DNA from: Pseudomonas poae | GTDB taxonomy: Bacteria; Pseudomonadota; Gammaproteobacteria; Pseudomonadales; Pseudomonadaceae | Length of the DNA stretch: 64,000 nucleotides | Reading direction: 5' to 3' | Assembly: GCA_028869255.1 (NCBI GenBank) | Contig: CP110972.1 | Coordinates: 4,035,001 to 4,099,000, forward strand | Shown: one piece after another, positions 1 through 8,086 of the stretch | Position numbering within the stretch: the first letter of the stretch is position 1 | Layout of the letters: each line of letters starts with the position of its first letter | The notes under the pieces: model-generated | What the model was told of the DNA's origin: nothing | Seen by the model: only the letters and a program-made list of their open reading frames with translations | The model's database searches: none | Position numbers and translations under genes: made by a program

Positions 1-786
1 CTCCAACTGGGTGGCAGTGTTCCGGCGGATCTGGCTGCCTGTGCGCGCATGGCCGAGGCGGCGGGCTACGACGAGGTGAACCTGAACGTCGGCTGCCCCA
101 GCGACCGGGTGCAGAACAATATGATCGGCGCGATCTTGATGGCGCATCCAGCACTGGTGGCCGATTGCGTGAAGGCGATGCGCGATGCGGTTTCGATTCC
201 GGTGACGGTGAAGCATCGTATCGGGATCAATGGTCGGGACAGTTATGCCGAGCTGTGTGATTTTGTCGGGACTGTGAAGGACGCGGGGTGCACCAGTTTT
301 ACCGTGCATGCGCGGATTGCGATTCTGGAGGGGTTGTCGCCGAAGGAGAATCGCGACATTCCGCCGCTGCGTTATGACGTGGCGGCGCAGTTGAAGCGCG
401 ATTTTGCCGAGCTGGAGATTATTCTCAACGGCGGGATCAAGACGCTGGAGCAGTGCCATGAGCATTTGCAGGCGTTTGACGGGGTGATGCTGGGCCGTGA
501 GGCTTATCACAACCCGTATTTGCTGGCAGAGGTGGATCAGCAGTTGTTTGGCAGCACCCAGCCGGTGATCAGCCGGGCCGAGGCGTTGGCGCAGTTGCGG
601 CCTTATATTGCTGAGCATTTGGCCAGTGGCGGGACGATGCATCACATTACGCGGCATGTGTTGGGGTTGGGGACGGGGTTTGCGGGTGCGCGCAAGTTTC
701 GGCAGTTGTTGTCGGTGGATATTCATAAGGCTGCGGACCCGCTGGCGTTGCTGGATCAGGCAGGGGCGTTGCTGGAGGGGCGTTGA
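1..786 (+). CDS. dusA: tRNA-dihydrouridine synthase A (5'-truncated by window edge)
   Basis: FMN-dependent enzyme that reduces uridine to dihydrouridine in the D-loop of tRNAs. The reading frame is open from base 1, so only the C-terminal part (about 260 residues) is present; the family is usually about 330 residues, so roughly the first 70-80 are off the window. The frame shows the catalytic-cysteine motif NVGCPSDRVQ, the flavin/RNA-contact VKHRIGI segment and the late GGI/MLGREAY flavin-binding strands of the TIM barrel. DusA rather than DusB/C is preferred from GCPSDRVQ and the HHITRH C-terminal helix region. It is followed by tal on the same strand, but 290 bases with a REP element intervene, so it is probably a separate transcript. 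Confidence 0.93.
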   Translation, partial: LQLGGSVPADLAACARMAEAAGYDEVNLNVGCPSDRVQNNMIGAILMAHPALVADCVKAMRDAVSIPVTVKHRIGINGRDSYAELCDFVGTVKDAGCTSFTVHARIAILEGLSPKENRDIPPLRYDVAAQLKRDFAELEIILNGGIKTLEQCHEHLQAFDGVMLGREAYHNPYLLAEVDQQLFGSTQPVISRAEALAQLRPYIAEHLASGGTMHHITRHVLGLGTGFAGARKFRQLLSVDIHKAADPLALLDQAGALLEGR

Positions 787-827
787 GTGCCTGTTGAGGC
801 ATGAGCTGGCCGATCTGGCGCTTTCGG

Positions 828-880
828 GAGCAAGCCCCTCCCACATTTTGGGCCGCCATCGCAGGCAAGCCAGCTCCCAC
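828..880. repeat. REP element, degenerate pair
   Basis: A decayed copy (AAGCCCCTCCCAC) is followed by a good copy of the GTGGGAGCTGGCTTGCCTGC family in complement orientation. Both copies point the same way, so this is not a symmetric inverted pair. It lies just after the dusA stop codon. Confidence 0.75.
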
Positions 881-1075
881 CGTCTGATTGCGGTGCTCAT
901 ATGGCAGTTGGGTTGAACCTGCCGGTCTCTTTGCCCTCCTATTTACCAGCAAGATCAGTCATTCAAACGGCTGTTTTCAGGTTATTGCCCTCGCAAACGA
1001 TCGATCGCATTTGCGCCCTTGAGCGCCTGCCGGCGCTCGGGTAATGTCTTCAGACCCATAGGACAGAGCACGCCC

Positions 1076-2002
1076 ATGACTTCCAAGCTGGAACAACTCA
1101 AGCAGTTCACCACCGTCGTAGCCGATACCGGCGATTTTTCAACCCTCGCCAAGCTCAAGCCGCAAGACGCCACCACCAACCCTTCCCTGCTGCTCAAAGC
1201 CGCTTCGATCCCAGGCTATGCCAAGCTGTTGGATGAGTGCGTGACGGACTGCAACGGTGACGTGGGCCTGGCCAGCGACCGTTTTGCGGTGGCGGTCGGT
1301 CAAGAGATCCTCAAAGTGGTGCCGGGGCGTATTTCGACCGAGGTGGATGCCCGCCTGTCATTTGACGAAGCCGCTATTCTCAAGCGTGCGCATCGTCTGA
1401 TCGACCTGTACGACAAGGCCGGCGTAAGCCGTGACCGTGTGCTGATCAAGATCGCCTCCACCTGGGAAGGCATCCGCGCCGCGGAGAAGCTGGAAAAAGA
1501 AGGCATCCAGACTAACCTGACCCTGCTGTTCTCTTTTGCCCAGGCCGTGGCTTGTGCAGAAGCCGGTGTGTTCCTGATTTCGCCATTCGTGGGCCGTATC
1601 TACGACTGGTACAAGAAGGCCAACGGCAACGACTACACCGGTTCCGATGACCCAGGTGTGCAGTCGGTAACGCGCATCTACAACTACTACAAGGCCAATG
1701 GCTACAAGACTGTGGTGATGGGTGCCAGCTTCCGCAACCTGAGCCAGATTGAAGAGCTGGCCGGCTGTGATCGCCTGACCATCAGCCCGGACCTGCTGGA
1801 GAAGCTGGCGGCGGATGAAGGCAAGCTGGAGCGCAAGCTGTCGCCAGGGCATGCCGGTGAAGCGCGGGTGCATTTGACTGAAGCGCAGTTCCGTTGGGAA
1901 TCCAATGAGGACGCGATGGCGACTGAGAAGCTGGCGGAGGGGATTCGTCAGTTTGCTCGGGACCAGGAGAAGTTGGAGGCGTTGCTGACTGCCAAGCTGT
2001 AA
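1076..2002 (+). CDS. tal: Transaldolase
   Basis: Pentose-phosphate enzyme that moves a dihydroxyacetone unit between sugar phosphates. The ATG at 1076 gives 308 residues, matching the TalB-type length; upstream in-frame codons would add a non-conserved extension. Family signatures are [15 protein letters not shown] near residue 30 and [11 protein letters not shown] near 122, which holds the Schiff-base lysine (about residue 125). The end [19 protein letters not shown] is characteristic. A good intrinsic terminator follows the stop within 20 bases, so this appears monocistronic. Nothing unusual is seen. Confidence 0.97.
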   Translation: MTSKLEQLKQFTTVVADTGDFSTLAKLKPQDATTNPSLLLKAASIPGYAKLLDECVTDCNGDVGLASDRFAVAVGQEILKVVPGRISTEVDARLSFDEAAILKRAHRLIDLYDKAGVSRDRVLIKIASTWEGIRAAEKLEKEGIQTNLTLLFSFAQAVACAEAGVFLISPFVGRIYDWYKKANGNDYTGSDDPGVQSVTRIYNYYKANGYKTVVMGASFRNLSQIEELAGCDRLTISPDLLEKLAADEGKLERKLSPGHAGEARVHLTEAQFRWESNEDAMATEKLAEGIRQFARDQEKLEALLTAKL

Positions 2003-2015
2003 GGCAGGCTGCAGC

Positions 2016-2052
2016 AAAAAGGGCGGCAACCTCGCGGGTGTCGCCCTTTTTT
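2016..2052 (+). terminator. Rho-independent terminator of tal
   Basis: The stem GGGCGG(C)/(G)TCGCCC, with the loop around CAACCTCGCGGG, is followed by a T6 run. Confidence 0.85.
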
Positions 2053-2089
2053 ATGTTTCGCTGTTCTCAAGCAGAACTCAGTACAACAT

Positions 2090-2176
2090 GTGGGAGCGGG
2101 CTTGCTCGCGAATGCGGTGGGTCAGTTATGAATTGGCTGACTGACACACCGCATTCGCGAGCAAGCCCGCTCCCAC
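2090..2176. repeat. REP inverted pair (REPIN-like), GCTCGCGAA family
   Basis: GTGGGAGCGGGCTTGCTCGC at the left end and its complement at the right end face each other across a short variable centre. It sits between convergent tal and rssC. Confidence 0.9.
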
Positions 2177-2200
2177 ATTGGAGTGTGTTTCAAGTGAGGC

Positions 2201-2683
2201 TTAGTGGCGTTCCAGCGCATTCACGAGGTCGTGGAAGGCTTCGCGGTTGGACTCGTTCAAGCCCATCAGGATCTTGTGCGCTTCCAGCACCTTGACCCGT
2301 ACCACTTCTTCGGACTGGTCTTGCGAAGGCAGGTCGGTCAGGCATTCCGGGCACGGGATCGGGCGGTCAACGATGTTGAACACCTGGTCAAAGCCCATGG
2401 ACTGCAGCAGACGGGTAATGTCTTCGTGGGTGGTGACGACAGTCGGCAACAGGCCGACCTTCTGCCGAGACAGAATGGACAACTTGGCCAACAGCCCAAG
2501 GGTGGTGCTATCGATGCTGCGGGTTTCGGTCAGATCGATCACGATCGCCGAGAAATTCAACGCTGTGAAAATCCGCTCAATCGTCGCATCCAGCGCCGAA
2601 CACAAGGTCAGGCGCACTTCACCGACAAACTTCAGGACGAAGGTCCCGTCTTGCTCGGCGAATTGGATTCTTCCGGTACTCAT
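2201..2683 (-). CDS. rssC: STAS-domain anti-sigma factor antagonist
   Basis: A 160-residue protein with an N-terminal STAS fold: the beta strand LKFVGEVRLTLC and the phospho-acceptor-like loop ETRSIDSTTLGLL near residue 55 (Ser/Thr in SIDSTT). The C-terminal half carries a CPECL segment and is less conserved. The ATG at 2683 overlaps the TGA of the upstream gene by one base (TGATG) and has AGGAA at good spacing, so the two genes are translationally coupled. In Pseudomonas the equivalent pair is, from memory, RssB (PA2798) and RssC (PA2797): the phosphatase domain of RssB is expected to dephosphorylate this STAS protein in a partner-switching circuit affecting the general stress response. The symbol rests on synteny and domain order. 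Confidence 0.85.
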   Translation of the reverse strand: MSTGRIQFAEQDGTFVLKFVGEVRLTLCSALDATIERIFTALNFSAIVIDLTETRSIDSTTLGLLAKLSILSRQKVGLLPTVVTTHEDITRLLQSMGFDQVFNIVDRPIPCPECLTDLPSQDQSEEVVRVKVLEAHKILMGLNESNREAFHDLVNALERH

Positions 2684-3864
2684 CAAAGATTCCTGCTCAA
2701 CACCAATAGGGCGATATCATCCGGCATCTCCCCTAGCGTGGCCAATCCAAAAACTTGCCGCAGGCCATCCAGGCTGCCGCCCGCCGACTTGACCTTTTGG
2801 GGCAAGGCGGCTTCTTTCTCTTTGAGTGTAGGCTCTGGAAGAAGGTCCAGGATGCCGTCGGACATCAGCGTCAGGCTGAACGTCGGCGGCAGCTCCAGAA
2901 TGTGATCTTCGTAGGTGGCTTCATTGAACAAGCCTACGGGCAGACCACGTCCTTCCAGGTAGCGCACACTGTCTGGAGTGTACAAAACCGGCATCGGCAG
3001 GTGACCGCCAATGCTGTAGGTCAAAAGACCGGTTTCTTCATCGATCACGCCGCCCACCATCGTCACGTGCTTGCCCAGCTTGCAGCTGATCAGGCCCCGG
3101 TTGATGTGGCCCAGCACCTCGGAGGGGGTAAACTCCGGCAAGGTGCCGTTGCGCTTGGATTCGAACAACAGCCGTGTGGTCATGAACTTCAACAACACGG
3201 TCACAAAAGCAGAAGAAGCGCCGTGGCCGGATACGTCAGCCAGGTAGAACGCGACGCGCCGCTCATCAACGCGGAAGTAGTCGACAAAATCCCCCGACAG
3301 GTACAACGACGGGATGATCTGGTGTGCAAACTTGAACTCGTCGATGCTCCAGGGGCTCACCGGCAGCATGTTCATCTGCACCTGGCGACCGGCGTTCTGG
3401 TCTTCCTGGAGCAGGTTCAGGCTGGCTTCGAGTTCGCGGTTGGCGGTTTCGAGCTTTTCGCGGTAGCGCTGGTTTTCTACCAGCAGGCGGGCCCGATCCA
3501 GGGCACGGCGCACCGAGTGCTCCAGCACTGCCAGGTCTTCCAGGGGTTTGATCAGGTAGTCGGCGGCGCCCAGGCGCAGGGCCTCGACGGCATCGTTCAT
3601 CACCCCGGCACCGGATACGACAATCACCGGCGTCTGCGGCGCACGCTCGGTCACCTGGCGAATCAGCTCCAGGCCACCCATCTGGGGCATGCGCAGGTCG
3701 CAGATCACTAGGTCGGGCTGGTCGCGCTCGAACACCTGGAGACCCTGTTGGCCGTTGCCGGCCTGCAGGACGCTGAAGCCACTGTCTTCCAAATAGGCCG
3801 CGAGGCTCGCGCGCACTACTTCGTCGTCATCGATTATCAGCAGCGTGGCACTGGTTTTTTGCAT
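2683..3864 (-). CDS. rssB: Response regulator with PP2C/SpoIIE phosphatase domain (RssB type)
   Basis: 393 residues. The N-terminal receiver domain (about 1-120) has the acidic pocket IDDDE and the phospho-acceptor Asp in VICDLRMP, with the conserved Lys in YLIKPLED. A helical linker (about 125-170, NQRYREKLETANRELEA) looks like a coiled coil. The C-terminal half is a SpoIIE-like PP2C phosphatase with the metal-binding pattern LSGDFVDYF, YLADVSGHGAS and LMSDGILDL. This architecture is the Pseudomonas RssB form, unlike enterobacterial RssB whose C-terminal domain is a degenerate phosphatase acting as a ClpXP adaptor for RpoS. Here the aspartates look intact, so active phosphatase activity toward the overlapping STAS gene is inferred. 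No strong ribosome binding site precedes the ATG. Confidence 0.88.
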   Translation of the reverse strand: MQKTSATLLIIDDDEVVRASLAAYLEDSGFSVLQAGNGQQGLQVFERDQPDLVICDLRMPQMGGLELIRQVTERAPQTPVIVVSGAGVMNDAVEALRLGAADYLIKPLEDLAVLEHSVRRALDRARLLVENQRYREKLETANRELEASLNLLQEDQNAGRQVQMNMLPVSPWSIDEFKFAHQIIPSLYLSGDFVDYFRVDERRVAFYLADVSGHGASSAFVTVLLKFMTTRLLFESKRNGTLPEFTPSEVLGHINRGLISCKLGKHVTMVGGVIDEETGLLTYSIGGHLPMPVLYTPDSVRYLEGRGLPVGLFNEATYEDHILELPPTFSLTLMSDGILDLLPEPTLKEKEAALPQKVKSAGGSLDGLRQVFGLATLGEMPDDIALLVLSRNL

Positions 3865-4140
3865 GTGGGCAAACGGCGCCAGAATTAGGTTGGCGTAGGC
3901 GGCTCGGCAATGGCCGGGCTCACGTACTGGATTCGCTTTCTAGCCTCTCTGTCCTACAAAACATGGGTTTTTTCCCCATGCACAACGGTAAAGCAGAGGT
4001 GCCCTTCTAAGGCGCAGACGGTACTCCCATCCGCCAGGGGTTTCAAGCTCATGCCGATGGTCGCCGGGCGTCTTTACATCGCAAATCACCGGGAGTTATA
4101 AGAACAGGCACGACCACAACACAAAGTAAGGATGGAACCT

Positions 4141-4437
4141 GTGAGCGAACACGAGCGCGACTACGCCGAAAAACGCGATTTCATCCGCATGCGAGTGGAT
4201 GCGGATGTGTCTTTGATCCACGCCGGCCAGGAGATTGCCGGGGTTTGCGTGGACCTTTCCAGCTCCGGCATGCAGGTGCAGGCGCCTCGCCAGTTTCAGG
4301 TGGGTGACCTGCTGACCGTGCGCATCGATTCGGAGCACGCCGCCCTCAAGGGCCTGGAGGCGGATACTGAAGTGGTATGGACCAAAACCAGCGGCGAAGA
4401 TCAGCACCTGGGCCTCAAGATCCTGAAAATGCGCTGA
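4141..4437 (+). CDS. Small PilZ-domain cyclic-di-GMP binding protein
   Basis: A single-domain PilZ protein of 98 residues. The c-di-GMP signature is complete: the RDFIR arginine motif (RxxxR) near the start and DLSSSG (D/NxSxxG) about 30 residues later. The GTG at 4141 is chosen because the AAGGA ribosome binding site lies about 8 bases before it; an in-frame ATG at 4132 sits inside that site and is an unlikely start. It is the counterpart of the P. aeruginosa single-PilZ protein beside vacJ (PA2799, from memory). The partner is unknown. It converges with mlaA on a shared terminator. Confidence 0.9.
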   Translation: MSEHERDYAEKRDFIRMRVDADVSLIHAGQEIAGVCVDLSSSGMQVQAPRQFQVGDLLTVRIDSEHAALKGLEADTEVVWTKTSGEDQHLGLKILKMR

Positions 4438-4448
4438 AAGCCGCGCAC

Positions 4449-4479
4449 AAAAAAGGCGACCTCAGGGTCGCCTTTTTCG
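4449..4479. terminator. Bidirectional terminator between PilZ gene and mlaA
   Basis: AAAAAAGGCGACC TCA GGGTCGCCTTTTT: a perfect stem with an A-run on one side and a T-run on the other, serving both convergent genes. Confidence 0.92.
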
Positions 4480-4496
4480 TTTCGGGACGTTACAGC

Positions 4497-5186
4497 TTAA
4501 AAGTCGTCGACGACCTTGCCGTCCTTGACCTTGAACTCGCGGTTCTGCAGGTAAGCGTTGCGAATGAAGGTGTATTTGTCACCGGTGATCAGCTTCTCGC
4601 TGTCGAGCAGGCTGGCGCGGGTGTCGACAATGCCCAGGCCCATCACGCTATTGCGCAGGGAAACGTCGTCCATGTAACGGTAAGGCTGGGTGTAGCTGTC
4701 CACGTATTTGGACGGCGCATCACGCAACGTGCTTGGGCCCAGCAGCGGGATCATCACATAAGGGCCACTGCCTACACCCCAGTAACCCAGGGTCTGGCCG
4801 AAGTCTTCATCGTTACGTTGCAGCCCCATTTTGGTGCCGACATCAACCAGGCCCAGCACGCCGAACGTGGTGTTGACCAACAAACGGGCCGTGTCGACGC
4901 CAGCGTTGTAGGGCTTGAGCTGCAGCACGTTGTTGGCCAGGTTGCCGACATCGCCGATATTGCGGAAGAAGTTGTGGACGCCGTCCTGCACGAATTGCGG
5001 GGTCACAAACTGATAGCCCTGTGCCAATGGCTTGAGGGCATAGGTGTCAACGGTGTCGTTGAAGGTGAAGATCGGGCGGTTGACGCTTTCCCATGGGTCA
5101 TCTTCCGACGCAGCCTGAGCGGCGAACGGGGCCAACAGGACGGTGGCACACACCGACAGCTGAGCGAAGTAGTGGCTCCAGCGCAT
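4497..5186 (-). CDS. mlaA: MlaA/VacJ-family phospholipid transport protein
   Basis: 229 residues with the MlaA family core: DPWESVNRPIFTFND after the signal sequence, RFFxNIGD-like HNFFRNIGDVGN, and the GPYVMIPLLGPSTLRD block. The family removes mislocalised phospholipids from the outer leaflet of the outer membrane with the MlaC/MlaFEDB system. AAGGAG lies 8 bases before the ATG. Residues 1-25 form a signal peptide ending in AAQA, with no cysteine at the processing site, so it looks like a signal-peptidase I substrate rather than a lipoprotein as in E. coli. The rest of the mla system is not in this window. Confidence 0.93.
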   Translation of the reverse strand: MRWSHYFAQLSVCATVLLAPFAAQAASEDDPWESVNRPIFTFNDTVDTYALKPLAQGYQFVTPQFVQDGVHNFFRNIGDVGNLANNVLQLKPYNAGVDTARLLVNTTFGVLGLVDVGTKMGLQRNDEDFGQTLGYWGVGSGPYVMIPLLGPSTLRDAPSKYVDSYTQPYRYMDDVSLRNSVMGLGIVDTRASLLDSEKLITGDKYTFIRNAYLQNREFKVKDGKVVDDF

Positions 5187-5333
5187 AGCTTTAGCTCCTT
5201 GAATGGTCTGTCATGGGCGCTATGCCCTGAATGAAGCCGCCAGTATATGACGGAAGTGTTGAATTAGGCATCCCACAGGAAATGTCATCCATAAAATGCA
5301 CAAAATTCCTACAATTGCCCGCCTATCACAGTC

Positions 5334-5351
5334 TTGTCATCGGTTTGTCAT
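5334..5351 (+). promoter_or_regulatory. Candidate PhoB box
   Basis: Two 7-base repeats TTGTCAT and TTGTCAT are separated by 4 bases (CGGT), the 7-4-7 layout of a Pho box (consensus CTGTCAT repeats). A third TGTCATCC lies upstream at 5283. A weak -10-like GATAGC lies about 9 bases downstream. The site is 40 bases before the HAD-like gene and in the orientation to drive it. Confidence 0.55.
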
Positions 5352-5391
5352 CCAGCCCCGATAGCGTCGAAGCTATTTCAGGGATGTCGAC

Positions 5392-5999
5392 ATGCCTCAC
5401 GCCGAGATTGCCATTGCCAGCGCGCCTGCCTTGACGGCTGTTTTGTTCGGACTGAGTGGCTGCCTGGTGGACTTTGGTTCCCAGGCCCGCACCGATTCCG
5501 CCGCCCCTGATTCCCAGGCCACACCGGGCGCGCTGAAAATTCTGCGCAGCCTGAAGGAACAAGGCGTGCCCTGCGCCTGGCTGGATGAACTGCCCCCGCA
5601 GTGACCACCCCGCTGGCCGCCGCACTCCCCACCTGGCTCAAGGCCGCATCGCCCTCCTCGATCCGCTGGCCCGCGCCCCATGCCTGCTGGCAAGCCTTGA
5701 TGGAACTGAACATCGAACGCCTGGAAGGCTGCGTGCTGGTCAGCGGCGAACCGCGACTGTTGCAATCCGGGCTGAACGCCGGGCTGTGGACCATCGGCCT
5801 GGCCTCCTGCGGCTCACTGTGCGGCATGGCCCCCGAACAATGGCTGGCGCTGAGCGAGCAGGAGCGCGAGCACAAGCGCGGCAAGGCCACCGTGGCGTTG
5901 TACGGGCTGGGCGTGCACTCGGTGATCGATCACCTGGGCGAGCTCGGCAGCTGCCTGGCCGACATCAGCCTGCGTCAGCTTAAAGGCGAGAAGCCCTGA
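5392..5999 (+). pseudogene. HAD-like phosphonatase-family protein, frameshifted and lacking motif I aspartates
   Basis: Two frames, 5392-5604 (70 residues) and 5601-5999 (132 residues from a GTG), look like one HAD-fold protein split by a shift of -1. Inserting one base in the C5 run at 5593-5597 would read DELPPAVTTPLAAALP and give about 202 residues. The N-terminus resembles HAD motif I but reads FGLSGCLVDFG where the catalytic pattern would be FDLDGTLVD, so both catalytic aspartates are absent. The second half has a motif like GCVLVSGEPRLLQSGLNAG, near the usual VGD...GLNAG region of phosphonatases. Either this is a sequencing indel in a catalytically degenerate homologue or a decaying gene; translational re-initiation at the GTGA overlap is a third option. 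Confidence 0.6.
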
Positions 6000-6109
6000 T
6001 TGAGATCATGCACAGTCGGTGCCGGTGGATTAATCTACAGGTCAGCCCGTAGACCTTTCTCGGCGTGCCGTGGTCTATGCCAGTGCCTATCGATAAAAGG
6101 AAGAACGTC

Positions 6110-6376
6110 ATGCCTGATCGCGAAAAGTTACAACAGCAGGCCGATATTGTGCGTGAGCAGCTGCAGAATCATCCAGAGCTGCCCGCAGAAAAACGTGAAG
6201 CACTGGAAGAGTTGATCGCCAAGTTTGAAGTGCAACTGCAACTGGAGCCGGCCACCCAAACCCCGAGCATCGCTGACGATGTGAACCGGGCGGTAGAGGG
6301 CTTCGAACTGGACCACCCGGGTATTGCCGGGACGTTACGCAATATTGTGATTACCCTGGGCAATATCGGGATCTGA
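6110..6376 (+). CDS. DUF4404 family protein
   Basis: 88 residues, starting at the ATG with AAGGAAG 6-7 bases upstream. The first half is strongly helical and charged (EKLQQQADIVREQL, AEKREALEELIAKFEVQL), a likely amphipathic or coiled-coil hairpin; the second half carries DDVNRAVEGFELDHPGIAGTL and a short hydrophobic tail. It matches the DUF4404 family found next to queF in Pseudomonas. Function is unknown; no catalytic motif or signal peptide is visible. Confidence 0.8.
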   Translation: MPDREKLQQQADIVREQLQNHPELPAEKREALEELIAKFEVQLQLEPATQTPSIADDVNRAVEGFELDHPGIAGTLRNIVITLGNIGI

Positions 6377-6406
6377 CCCAAGCCCAAGCCAAGTGCAGAA
6401 CCCAAT

Positions 6407-6493
6407 GTGGGAGCTGGCTTGCCTGCGATGACGATGTATCAGTCAACTGATGTATGACTGCATGATCGCTATCGCAGGCAAGCCAGCTCCCAC
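6407..6493. repeat. REP inverted pair, GCCTGCGAT family
   Basis: GTGGGAGCTGGCTTGCCTGC and its complement face each other in the convergent gap between the DUF4404 gene and queF. Confidence 0.92.
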
Positions 6494-6511
6494 ATTTGTT
6501 TCATCTAACGG

Positions 6512-7342
6512 CTACTGACGCGCCAGGCGCAGGTTCTGGAACTGCGTAGCCTCAGTACTGCGATACGGGTTGATATCCAGCCCGCCCCGCCGCACGTACC
6601 GCGCATACACCGTCAACTTTTCCGGCTTGAGCAAGCGCTGCAGGTCCAGGAAGATCCGCTCCACGCATTGCTCATGGAAGTCCGAGTGTTGGCGAAAGCT
6701 CACGATATATTCCAGCAGGCTGGCGTGATCCAGCGCCGAACCACGGTATTCCACCACCACGCTGCCCCAGTCCGGCTGACTGGTGACCGGGCAGTTGGAT
6801 TTGAGCAAATGGCTGTGCACGCTCTCCTCGACGGTGCGCGACTCATCGCACCGTAGCAGCTCCGGGCGCGGGTGCTCATAGTTGCTGACGCTGATCTCCA
6901 GGTCGTCAATGCACACACCCGGCAACGCCTGCACACCCTCGGCCTCAACCTCGGCCAAGCTGCGGATACGCACGTTGACCGGCTTGCCGGCAGCCGCACT
7001 GAGGTCGGTGCGCAGGGTCGTTTCCAGACTTTGCACATCGGCAAATGCGCTCTGGTTGAGCGAGTTGAGGTACAGCTTGAATGACTTGGATTCGATGATG
7101 TTCGGCGAATCGGCTGGGATGCTGAATTCACCGATGGCCACCACCGGCTTGCCCGAAGGCAGCAGCCAGGACAACTCGAAGCAGTTCCAGAAATCCACGC
7201 CCTTGTAAGGCAGGGTCTCGGCACTCAGACCCAGCTCGGCCCATTTGGCGGCACGCGGAATCGGGAACAGCAACGAAGGGGTGTAGGTGGAAATGTATTC
7301 ACTGGACTTGCCCAGCGGCGAATGTTCGGCTGCGGGATGCAT
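6512..7342 (-). CDS. queF: NADPH-dependent 7-cyano-7-deazaguanine (preQ0) reductase
   Basis: 276 residues, the length of the long bimodular YqfO-type QueF. It reduces the nitrile of preQ0 to the amine of preQ1 in queuosine biosynthesis. The NADPH-binding motif ESKSFKLY is in the N-terminal half and the catalytic cysteine lies in [12 protein letters not shown] near residue 190, with HEQCVERI and the [10 protein letters not shown]-terminus also family-typical. It appears monocistronic, with a REP element downstream. No preQ1 riboswitch-like structure was recognised upstream. Confidence 0.95.
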   Translation of the reverse strand: MHPAAEHSPLGKSSEYISTYTPSLLFPIPRAAKWAELGLSAETLPYKGVDFWNCFELSWLLPSGKPVVAIGEFSIPADSPNIIESKSFKLYLNSLNQSAFADVQSLETTLRTDLSAAAGKPVNVRIRSLAEVEAEGVQALPGVCIDDLEISVSNYEHPRPELLRCDESRTVEESVHSHLLKSNCPVTSQPDWGSVVVEYRGSALDHASLLEYIVSFRQHSDFHEQCVERIFLDLQRLLKPEKLTVYARYVRRGGLDINPYRSTEATQFQNLRLARQ

Positions 7343-7408
7343 GGCGGAAACCTGGCTAAATAAACCCCGCCAGTCTACCAGCCTTTGCCCCCGCTCTTAA
7401 GAAACGCC

Positions 7409-7930
7409 TCACTCAACGTTCAGTTTGCCGACCATGCCCGCCTGATAATGCCCGGGAAGGTTGCAGGCAAACTCCAGGCCGGTGGCCTGGGTGAAGGTCC
7501 AGGTCAGCTCAGCGGTTTTGCCGGGCTCCACCAGCACACTATTGGGATCGTCGTGTTTCATGCCGCCCCTATCGCCATGCCCCATGGCGCTGTGGTCCAT
7601 CTTGCCCATGCCGGTCGCGGTGAGCATGCCGCTGGCCTGCATCTGCAGCATTTCCGTCTGGTGTGCGGCGTGCATCGCTGCGTCACCCAGGTTGAACTCA
7701 TGCAGCAACCGGCCTTTGTTGACCAGTACAAAGCGCACCGTCTCACCGGCTTTTACGTCGAGCGACTTGGGCGAAAAGGCAATGTCCTGCAGGGTCACTT
7801 CCACGGTGCGCGTGGCCTTATCCGCCGGCGCCGGCTGGCCGAAAGCGAACGTGTGGGCCGTGTCAGCCACGGCATCAAAACTCAATGCCAACAGGCAACC
7901 CGCCAATATCAGAGGTGTACGCAACGCCAT
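7409..7930 (-). CDS. Periplasmic cupredoxin-domain copper-binding protein
   Basis: 173 residues from an ATG with GGAG 7 bases upstream; a further 13 residues in frame upstream lack a ribosome binding site. A signal peptide (LILAGCLLALSFDAVA) is followed by a blue-copper fold: a first ligand His in LLHEFNL and the C-terminal set Cys/His/Met in CNLPGHYQAGM. Between them is a His/Met-rich insert (MLQMQASGM, MGKMDHSAMGHGDRGGMKH) that probably binds extra copper. It is divergent from copRS across a 156-base gap that holds a CopR-type box, so copper induction is inferred. A cysteine in the signal (AGCLLA) is not in a clear lipobox. Confidence 0.88.
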   Translation of the reverse strand: MALRTPLILAGCLLALSFDAVADTAHTFAFGQPAPADKATRTVEVTLQDIAFSPKSLDVKAGETVRFVLVNKGRLLHEFNLGDAAMHAAHQTEMLQMQASGMLTATGMGKMDHSAMGHGDRGGMKHDDPNSVLVEPGKTAELTWTFTQATGLEFACNLPGHYQAGMVGKLNVE

Positions 7931-8006
7931 CGCTCGTCTCCAAAAGTGTGTGAACAGCTTGGTCAGCACTCTAAGATGGCACCGCTGCCAGCCAGCTGAC
8001 TGCTAG

Positions 8007-8022
8007 ATTACAAGTTTGTCAG
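8007..8022 (-). promoter_or_regulatory. CopR-type operator
   Basis: On the minus strand the site reads CTGACA-N5-GTAAT, exactly the CopR motif that I recall for P. aeruginosa. It lies between the divergent cupredoxin gene and copR, about 75 bases from each start, so it can serve both. Confidence 0.7.
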
Positions 8023-8086
8023 GTTGCGCCCCTACCCTGCGCCCCACGGTATAAAGCCGGTCGTGCCCCGTTACCCAGAGCTGCCC

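Noticed and set aside
3910..4101. Reading frame between rssB and the PilZ gene
   Set aside because: No ribosome binding site or recognisable protein; the region holds a short CATGGG/CCCATG hairpin and probably promoters.
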